A DNA stretch of 64,000 bases, from positions 315,251 to 379,250 of the forward strand of contig JAVHLR010000001.1 in assembly GCA_031082005.1 (NCBI GenBank), given 5' to 3'. The stretch comes from Patescibacteria group bacterium (GTDB lineage Bacteria > Patescibacteriota > Patescibacteriia > 2-12-FULL-60-25). Positions 59,234 to 64,000 of this stretch are shown in pieces (within the stretch, counting starts at the first letter, position 1; every line of letters begins with the position of its first letter). The notes beneath the pieces are model-generated. The model was not told the DNA's origin. It saw only the letters and a program-made list of their open reading frames with translations, and made no database searches. Position numbers and translations under genes: made by a program.

Positions 59234-59628
59234 GAATCCTAGGCATCGACTATGGTTCTAAACGCGTCGGCATCGCACTCGGTGATACCGAGTCCAAGAT
59301 CGCTACACCGTGGTCGGTTTTGCCGAACGAAGGCGCATTGCCTTTGCTGGCCAAGATTCATGACATCGCTGAACGTGATCAAGTCGAGGAAATCGTCGTC
59401 GGCGTCCCACGTCCGCTGAAGGACTCGCATCTCGAGAACGAACAAGTTCGTGAAATAAACAAATTCATCCTCGGCCTCAAAGGACTCAACCTTCCGATCC
59501 ACGAAATCGACGAAGCTATGTCGTCCAAACTGGCGGCGCGACAAGTCTCGGCAGCAGGGGAGAAGGGGAAAAGGGATGATCTGGCGGCTGCCGCCATTCT
59601 GCAGACGTGGCTGGACAGGAGAGGGTGA
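59230..59628 (+). CDS. ruvX: Holliday junction resolvase RuvX (YqgF)
   Basis: A 132-residue RNase H-fold nuclease of the YqgF family, involved in rRNA 5' maturation or Holliday junction resolution. ILGIDYGSKRVGIALGDTESKIATPWSVL starts it; EEIVVGVPRPLKDSHLENEQVREINKFI and IHEIDEAMSSKLAARQV then KRDDLAAAAILQTWLDR supply the late acidic residues. Short standard length. Start overlaps the ORF6N stop; a repeat element follows. Confidence 0.95.
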   Translation: MRILGIDYGSKRVGIALGDTESKIATPWSVLPNEGALPLLAKIHDIAERDQVEEIVVGVPRPLKDSHLENEQVREINKFILGLKGLNLPIHEIDEAMSSKLAARQVSAAGEKGKRDDLAAAAILQTWLDRRG

Positions 59629-59635
59629 GGAAGGT

Positions 59636-59716
59636 GTCTAGTAGCTAGTATCTGGTAGCTGGTATACATTCCAAATACTAGCTACAAGCTACCAAATACC
59701 AGATACCAGATACTAA
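59636..59716. repeat. GTAGCTAGTATCTGG-type palindromic repeat
   Basis: GTAGCTAGTATCTGGTAGCTGGTAT on the left and its inverted counterpart AAATACTAGCTACAAGCTACCAAATACCAGATACCAGATACTAAC on the right fold into a long hairpin. Between ruvX and recO; the same units occur inside the glycosyltransferase gene at 11965. Confidence 0.8.
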
Positions 59717-59727
59717 CTGCTTCCCCC

Positions 59728-60405
59728 ATGTCCTACCTTCGCGACACTGTCATCGTCCTCAAGAAAGAACCGTTCCGCGAGCAGGATCGGCGCTATTATC
59801 TTTACGGCCGTGAACATGGTTTGCTCATCGCCGTGGCGCGAGGATCGAGCTCGCCTAAATCCAAACAAGCCGGACATCTTGAGCCGTTCTCATATGCCGA
59901 AGTCATGATCGCCAAAGGCACGGCGTTCGATAAGCTGGCGGTGGCAAAAGGGGCTGGATCGTACCTCGTACCTCGTACCTCGTACCTCGCAAGTTATGCT
60001 ATCCGCGGGTCCATCTCTGATTTAGTGCTAAAGTTGATGCGGCCCGGGGTCGCAGATGAACGGATTTATGACCTATTAGCTGAAACGCTGGATGTGACTG
60101 CGTCTTTCCCTGTAGAACCCTCGCCCGATAGGGCACGTCTCATCCTCTCCGCCGCGACGCTGAAACTTTTGGACGCGTTAGGTTTCGCGCCGATCATCAA
60201 CCCGTCCGGTGAAGCGACGACTCCTGTTCAGAGTCTGGCGCTCGCATCTTTCCTCCGCCGCGCTCCGCTTTCCGAAGTCCTCCGGATAACCGGCTCGGTC
60301 GATATCTTTCGCGCCACGTCCGGTTTCGTCGAGGAAGCCTTGAAAGCGACCCATCTGACGGATGCACCGACTGGCCCTAGAGTCATCGCAGCATTAAGCG
60401 CGTGA
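59728..60405 (+). CDS. recO: DNA repair protein RecO with a heptanucleotide repeat
   Basis: A 225-residue RecF-pathway mediator that loads RecA with RecR. The N-terminal OB fold is YLRDTVIVLKKEPFREQDRRYYLYGREHGLLIAVARGSSSPKSKQAGHLEPFSYAEVMIAKG, followed by a helical domain with ERIYDLLAETLD and LLDALGFAPIINP. The zinc cysteines of some RecO proteins are absent. Residues 78-90 (SYLVPRTSYLA) are encoded by four tandem GTACCTC units (28 nt), at the OB-helical junction. Ends 6 nt before the DUF1287 gene. Start at ATG 59728 just after the repeat element. Confidence 0.9.
   Translation: MSYLRDTVIVLKKEPFREQDRRYYLYGREHGLLIAVARGSSSPKSKQAGHLEPFSYAEVMIAKGTAFDKLAVAKGAGSYLVPRTSYLASYAIRGSISDLVLKLMRPGVADERIYDLLAETLDVTASFPVEPSPDRARLILSAATLKLLDALGFAPIINPSGEATTPVQSLALASFLRRAPLSEVLRITGSVDIFRATSGFVEEALKATHLTDAPTGPRVIAALSA
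59961..59988 (+). repeat. heptanucleotide tandem repeat in recO
   Basis: GTACCTC repeated four times without mismatch. Seven is not a multiple of three, so gaining or losing one unit would shift the recO frame. Confidence 0.9.
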
Positions 60406-60411
60406 TATCGC

Positions 60412-61098
60412 ATGAAACCGATTTGGATCATCGGTGGCCTGTCTCTGGCCGCCATCGGAATCTGTACGGCCTCTGTCGTGGAGATTTTTTTGTTGCATTC
60501 GACCACGTCAACGCCTTCACGTAGCCTCCAGATCAGTCAAGAATACAGTTCTCATGATGAGGACGCTGATGGTATAAACGACACTCAAGACGTGTTAGAC
60601 GGTGCGCGCGCCGAAGTGCGGCGGCATCCGATTTATCATAGTGGCTATTACAGCGGAGGATATCCGCCGGAAGACGAGGGTGTCTGTACGGACGTCATTT
60701 GGAGAGCCTTGCGACAGGCGGGTTATGATCTGAAGAAATCGATCGACGAAGATATCCGTCAAAGGACTTCCTCCTATCCACGAGTGCAGGGCGAGCCTGA
60801 CCCGAACATCGACTTCCGCCGCGTGCCAAATGTATTCGAGTACCTCCGCCGCTACGGGACTTCGCTCACGACCGAGATCAAGCCGTGGGACGAAGAGAAC
60901 CTCAAAGAGTGGCAGGGCGGCGATATCGTCGTGTTTGGTAAACCCAAGGAGCACATCGCTATTGTCTCCGACAAGCGTCGCGCTGACGGAGTGCCGCTCA
61001 TCATCCATAACAGCGCCCCATATCCAGAAGAACAGGATGCTTTGCTTTATTGGCACGAGAACGTATCAAAAATTGTCGGCCACTTCCGTCTGCCCTAA
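60412..61098 (+). CDS. DUF1287 family protein
   Basis: A 228-residue protein with an N-terminal signal anchor (IIGGLSLAAIGICTASVVEIFLL). The domain follows: GVCTDVIWRALRQAGYDLKKSIDEDIRQRTSSYP, then PDPNIDFRRVPNVFEYLRRYG, GGDIVVFGKPKEHIAIVSDKR, GVPLIIHNSAP and GHFRLP, the characteristic blocks of DUF1287. A Cys near the start of the domain and the late His suggest an NlpC/P60-like papain fold, so a cell-wall amidase or peptidase is possible; this is inference. 6 nt after recO; followed by a promoter for the next gene. Confidence 0.9.
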   Translation: MKPIWIIGGLSLAAIGICTASVVEIFLLHSTTSTPSRSLQISQEYSSHDEDADGINDTQDVLDGARAEVRRHPIYHSGYYSGGYPPEDEGVCTDVIWRALRQAGYDLKKSIDEDIRQRTSSYPRVQGEPDPNIDFRRVPNVFEYLRRYGTSLTTEIKPWDEENLKEWQGGDIVVFGKPKEHIAIVSDKRRADGVPLIIHNSAPYPEEQDALLYWHENVSKIVGHFRLP

Positions 61099-61121
61099 GG
61101 ACTGGTGACAGAGTCGTACCC

Positions 61122-61150
61122 TTGACTTTGTAAAGCTTTTTTGTTACACA
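61122..61150 (+). promoter_or_regulatory. promoter of the basic orphan
   Basis: TTGACT, 17 nt, TACACA; leader about 40 nt to the ATG at 61197, which has a Shine-Dalgarno sequence. This is the leader type seen with the Shine-Dalgarno class. Confidence 0.5.
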
Positions 61151-61196
61151 ATTCAATTCGTTGTTCTTTTCTCTAGTCGTTTGGAAAGGGAAGGGC

Positions 61197-61985
61197 ATGC
61201 CATCACCACAGCGTGTGATTCTTGGTTCAAGCCACGATCGAAGCCCGAAGTTCATCAAGCGGCGGTTCAATCAAAGCGAACTGCAGCCCCAAGTCGTCAT
61301 TAAGCCGATCGTCATTCCCCGGATCCGGATCCCCAAGACATCCGTCATCCGCGAAGTGGCAGAGGCTTACTCGCGCGGCGGGAACTTCCGCGAAAGGCGG
61401 AAGCGGCGGGTGGAGCTCTACGGCGAGAATCGCCTGACGAACTTCTTCAAGTTCTACGGCATCATCGCCCGCATCCTCCGCCGCTACAACGGACGCGACG
61501 CGATCAAGGTGGACATCGAGCTGCACCTCAAGGAGTATGTCCAGAGCAAGGCCGACCTCTTCCGCAAGATCACGCGCAAGTGTCTGGAAGACGAAGCGAA
61601 GCGCTTCATCAACAGTCGCGAGGACATGCTTCTGGAGATGGTTAAGGAGTACGAGCCCGCGATCGTCGCACGTCCACTGTCGCCCAAGGATTCACGTGAG
61701 CGCGGCGGTGAAGCATATACCGAAGCAGCCGCCAAACGCCGCCAGACGGCGCGCCGCATCGACCGCATCACCATCCGGGCGCGTCTGCCGGGTAGTACCG
61801 TGGACCTGTTCGTCACGCTCGGACCTGCGACCAAGCGTATCGATGGCCGTCGCGTGCCCTGCGAACGACGCGTCTTCTCTATCCAGACCGCCTCCGAGTG
61901 GGAGGCCTGGAAGCGGACGCGTGTGAAGGACAAGCAGCCCTACCGCAACAACCGTCCCAAGGGACGTCGTCACGACCTCAACTGA
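61197..61985 (+). CDS. highly basic orphan protein
   Basis: A 262-residue, arginine-rich protein I do not recognise. The ATG at 61197 has GGAAAGGGAAGGGC before it; the track start at 61161 is rejected. Features: RSPKFIKRRFNQSELQPQVVIKPIVIPRIRIPKTSVIREV, then a helix-rich middle (GGNFRERRKRRVELYGENRLTNFFKFYGIIARILRRYNGRDAIKVDIELHLKEYVQ) and a C-terminal segment with RLPGSTVDLFVTLGPATKRIDGRRVPCERR and a very basic tail (RVKDKQPYRNNRPKGRRHDLN). Nucleic acid binding is likely from charge alone. Base composition looks more GC-rich than the neighbours. Shine-Dalgarno class; own terminator. Confidence 0.65.
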   Translation: MPSPQRVILGSSHDRSPKFIKRRFNQSELQPQVVIKPIVIPRIRIPKTSVIREVAEAYSRGGNFRERRKRRVELYGENRLTNFFKFYGIIARILRRYNGRDAIKVDIELHLKEYVQSKADLFRKITRKCLEDEAKRFINSREDMLLEMVKEYEPAIVARPLSPKDSRERGGEAYTEAAAKRRQTARRIDRITIRARLPGSTVDLFVTLGPATKRIDGRRVPCERRVFSIQTASEWEAWKRTRVKDKQPYRNNRPKGRRHDLN

Positions 61986-62006
61986 CGGAATCCCTCACTC
62001 CGTCAG

Positions 62007-62044
62007 CCCCTGCCTGGGTATTGCCTAGGCAGGGGAATTCTTTT
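62007..62044 (+). terminator. terminator after the basic orphan
   Basis: CCCCTGCCT pairs with AGGCAGGGG, then AATTCTTTT. An additional hairpin CTGACGGA/TCCGTCAG precedes it. Confidence 0.85.
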
Positions 62045-62054
62045 AATGTACATA
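62026..62054 (+). promoter_or_regulatory. possible promoter of asnS
   Basis: TAGGCA, 17 nt, TACATA, overlapping the preceding terminator; the -10 box ends 9 nt before the ATG at 62064, as in the near-leaderless pattern. Confidence 0.35.
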
Positions 62055-62063
62055 CGAATTCAT

Positions 62064-63356
62064 ATGCAAAACCTCATCTCCAAATTCCCCGAACTCGTCG
62101 GGCAAGAAACGACGATCAAAGGCTGGGCCTACAACGTCCGTTCTTCCGGCAGCATCGCCTTCCTTCAGATCCGCGACGGGTCGGGTTTTACGCAAGCAGT
62201 CGTGGTCAAGAATAATGTCGATGAAGCTTCGTGGCAGGCGGCGGTAGATACGACTCTTGAATCTGCGGTCGCTGTCACGGGTTCTGTCTCTAAACACCCA
62301 AAACAAGAAGGCGTGTACGAACTGCAGGCGACTAAAGTCGAATTGATCCAAAAGTCAGATGAATATCCCATCGGCAAGAAAGAACATGGCCCGGACTTTT
62401 TGCTCGACAATCGGCACCTGTGGTTACGCGCGCCATCGCAATGGGCTGTCATGCGCATCCGCAACGAAATCATCTACGCAACTTATGATTGGTTTCGCCA
62501 GAATGATTTCATCAAGATCGATGCGCCGATCCTCACGCCGAATGCCTGCGAGGGCACGACTGAACTTTTTGAGATCGACTACTTCGGCGAGCGCAAAGCC
62601 TACCTTTCGCAATCCGGCCAGCTCTACATCGAAGCCGCCATCGCCTCGGTCGGACGTTGTTTCGACTTCGGTCCTGTCTTCCGTGCCGAAAAATCCAAGA
62701 CGCGCCGCCACCTCATCGAGTTCTGGATGATGGATGCCGAAGCGGCTTTCGTCGATCACGAGGGTAACCTAAAGATCCAGGAAGAGTTGGTCTCGTTCAT
62801 CGTCAAACGCGTGCTCGAGAACTGCGCCGCCGAACTCAAGATACTCGAACGCGACGTCGAACCGCTCAAGAAAGTCGTCGCTCCTTTCTATCGCCTGACG
62901 CACGCCGAAGCCATCAAGATCTTACGCGAGAAGGGGAGTGATATCGGTGACATGGATGATCTTGGCGCGGATGACGAGACTATCCTAACCCAAATGTACG
63001 ACAAGCCGATTTTCATCGAAAAATATCCGACTGCAGTCAAAGCGTTCTACATGAAACGCGATCCGTCGGATCCGACGCACGTCTTGAATGCCGACCTGCT
63101 CGCCCCCGAAGGCTATGGCGAAATCATCGGCGGCAGCCAGCGCGAAGATAATTACGAAGAGCTGATCAAACGCGTCCGCGAACACAACCTGCCGGAAAAA
63201 GAATTCCAGTGGTATCTCGACCTGCGCAAATACGGTTCAGTCCCGCATTCCGGCTTCGGTTACGGTTTGGAACGTCTTGTGGCCTGGATTTGTGGTTTGC
63301 ACCATGTGCGCGAAACTATCCCGTTCCCCAGGCTTTTGAATCGGTTGGAGCCATAG
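62064..63356 (+). CDS. asnS: asparaginyl-tRNA synthetase
   Basis: A 430-residue class II synthetase charging tRNA-Asn. The N-terminal OB domain begins GQETTIKGWAYNVRSSGSIAFLQIRDGSG; motif 2 is RAEKSKTRRHLIEFWMMDAEAAF and motif 3 is GFGYGLERLVAWICGLHHVRETIPFPRLLNRLEP. YPIGKKEHGPDFLLDNRHLWLR and the terminal HHVRETIPFPR point to AsnS rather than AspS. Having AsnS suggests direct tRNA-Asn charging without the amidotransferase route, at least for Asn. I take the ATG at 62064; the track ORF begins 18 nt earlier. Confidence 0.94.
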   Translation: MQNLISKFPELVGQETTIKGWAYNVRSSGSIAFLQIRDGSGFTQAVVVKNNVDEASWQAAVDTTLESAVAVTGSVSKHPKQEGVYELQATKVELIQKSDEYPIGKKEHGPDFLLDNRHLWLRAPSQWAVMRIRNEIIYATYDWFRQNDFIKIDAPILTPNACEGTTELFEIDYFGERKAYLSQSGQLYIEAAIASVGRCFDFGPVFRAEKSKTRRHLIEFWMMDAEAAFVDHEGNLKIQEELVSFIVKRVLENCAAELKILERDVEPLKKVVAPFYRLTHAEAIKILREKGSDIGDMDDLGADDETILTQMYDKPIFIEKYPTAVKAFYMKRDPSDPTHVLNADLLAPEGYGEIIGGSQREDNYEELIKRVREHNLPEKEFQWYLDLRKYGSVPHSGFGYGLERLVAWICGLHHVRETIPFPRLLNRLEP

Positions 63357-63433
63357 TAGGGTTACATTACTTAGTTCGAAAGTAAATTGTTTTACCCTAC
63401 AACAGATACGCCTTCACGTGCTATTCTGTCTCC

Positions 63434-64000
63434 ATGCCCAAAAAACAGAGCTTTTCGCCCAAAACCAACGCTCCCTTGGCAATTTTTGCGACCATACTAG
63501 TTGTCGCCGGCATTGTCGCCTCCGCTTGGTTCTCGTCGCATAAACCGTCGACGCCACCGTCAGTGTTAGAGAAAAAGGGACAAGCACCAGCGCCAATTAA
63601 CAAGGATGACGCGTCATTCGACTTGTTCCTCGAGAACGAATCCTCAATCACGATCCTCTGGCTTGATGGGAAAAGCGAACGCTTAAGTAAGGATGATTTT
63701 CGGAAGCGGTATCCTCAAGTTGACACACCTCTCGTAGGTGTATCTGCCGCAAACGGCGCGCCTACAACCTTCGTTTCCAAGGCCGACGCGGTAACATCAG
63801 GCGAGATGGATCCGTCTGGTGCTTATGTCGCTCACTTGGGTCAATCTAAATCTGATGGCGCAGGCACTATCGAGATATCCGAGAACAACACCGTCTCCGA
63901 GTCCATCGTACTGCGCGATAAGACGAGTAGGCCGCTTAAGGATCCGACGATAATCGGATGGACAAGTCCGCGGGAAATGGTTGTTTCCGTCGTCGCCACG
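63434..64000 (+). CDS. membrane-anchored extracytoplasmic protein, 3' end cut by the window
   Basis: An open frame of 189 codons reaching the window end (absent from the ORF track for that reason). It begins with a short basic tail (PKKQSFSPKTN) and one membrane helix (LAIFATILVVAGIVASAWF), then a Pro/Lys linker and an outer domain: FDLFLENESSITILWLDGKSERLSKDDFRKRYPQ ... DPTIIGWTSPREMVVSVVAT. The last phrase recalls beta-propeller strands, with a GW turn, but too little is visible to assign it. A TATTCT lies 6 nt before the ATG without a clear -35. Partial at the 3' end. Confidence 0.72.
   Translation, partial: MPKKQSFSPKTNAPLAIFATILVVAGIVASAWFSSHKPSTPPSVLEKKGQAPAPINKDDASFDLFLENESSITILWLDGKSERLSKDDFRKRYPQVDTPLVGVSAANGAPTTFVSKADAVTSGEMDPSGAYVAHLGQSKSDGAGTIEISENNTVSESIVLRDKTSRPLKDPTIIGWTSPREMVVSVVAT

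Overview
The window reads as a chromosomal segment of a Candidate Phyla Radiation (Patescibacteria) bacterium. Grounds: a compact, coupled gene layout; an S10/spc ribosomal operon with no rpmD (L30) between rpsE and rplO, an absence known from this radiation; DUF4012, ORF6N, DUF711, LOG and M50 family proteins typical of these genomes; many short orphan genes; and abundant small palindromic repeats. TGA works as a stop (many ATGA start/stop overlaps), so the recoded code 25 of Gracilibacteria/Absconditabacteria is excluded. I cannot name the lineage from sequence alone.

Layout. 0-6 kb: MgtC-like membrane protein, tRNA-Phe, a NADAR-like orphan, tRNA-Gly and tRNA-Pro on the minus strand, an acidic orphan, then a split PEP-synthase/rifampin-phosphotransferase-like set (one ATP-binding protein and two proteins ending in the phosphohistidine swivel domain). 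6-17 kb: histidine phosphatase, UPF0173 metallohydrolase, a large multi-PAS sensor kinase, then a glycosyltransferase - DUF4012 - repeat-domain membrane protein operon. 17-19 kb (minus): tRNA-Arg and rpmF-nusB-rnc. 19-28 kb: ndk, a two-gene orphan operon with weak RelA/SpoT resemblance, CYTH protein, inositol-phosphatase-like protein, small orphans, HD hydrolase plus BASS transporter, YkvA-like protein, and the CCA-adding enzyme. 28-34 kb: tRNA-Pro(GGG), HU, LOG protein, malic enzyme, rpmB, M50 protease and a large membrane protein. 34-54 kb: rpsL-rpsG-fusA, an accessory island, tuf-rpsJ, then rplC through secY. 54-64 kb: orphan, presenilin-like protease, adk, map, DUF711, ORF6N, ruvX, recO, DUF1287, a basic orphan, asnS and a truncated membrane-anchored protein.

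How it works together. Most of the window is information processing (translation, rRNA and tRNA maturation, Sec export, recombination) plus cell-envelope genes. Metabolism is sparse: malic enzyme, a PEP-synthase-like set, ndk and adk.

Two expression styles recur. Many housekeeping or monocistronic genes have a 17-nt-spaced promoter whose -10 box lies only 6-13 nt from the start codon, implying leaderless or near-leaderless mRNAs without Shine-Dalgarno sequences. A second set, almost all orphans, has strong Shine-Dalgarno sequences and usually its own hairpin terminator.

Palindromic repeats of at least three families sit between genes. One repeat type has entered the glycosyltransferase reading frame in phase, and recO carries a heptanucleotide tandem repeat. 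I found no CRISPR array, rRNA gene, insertion sequence or prophage.
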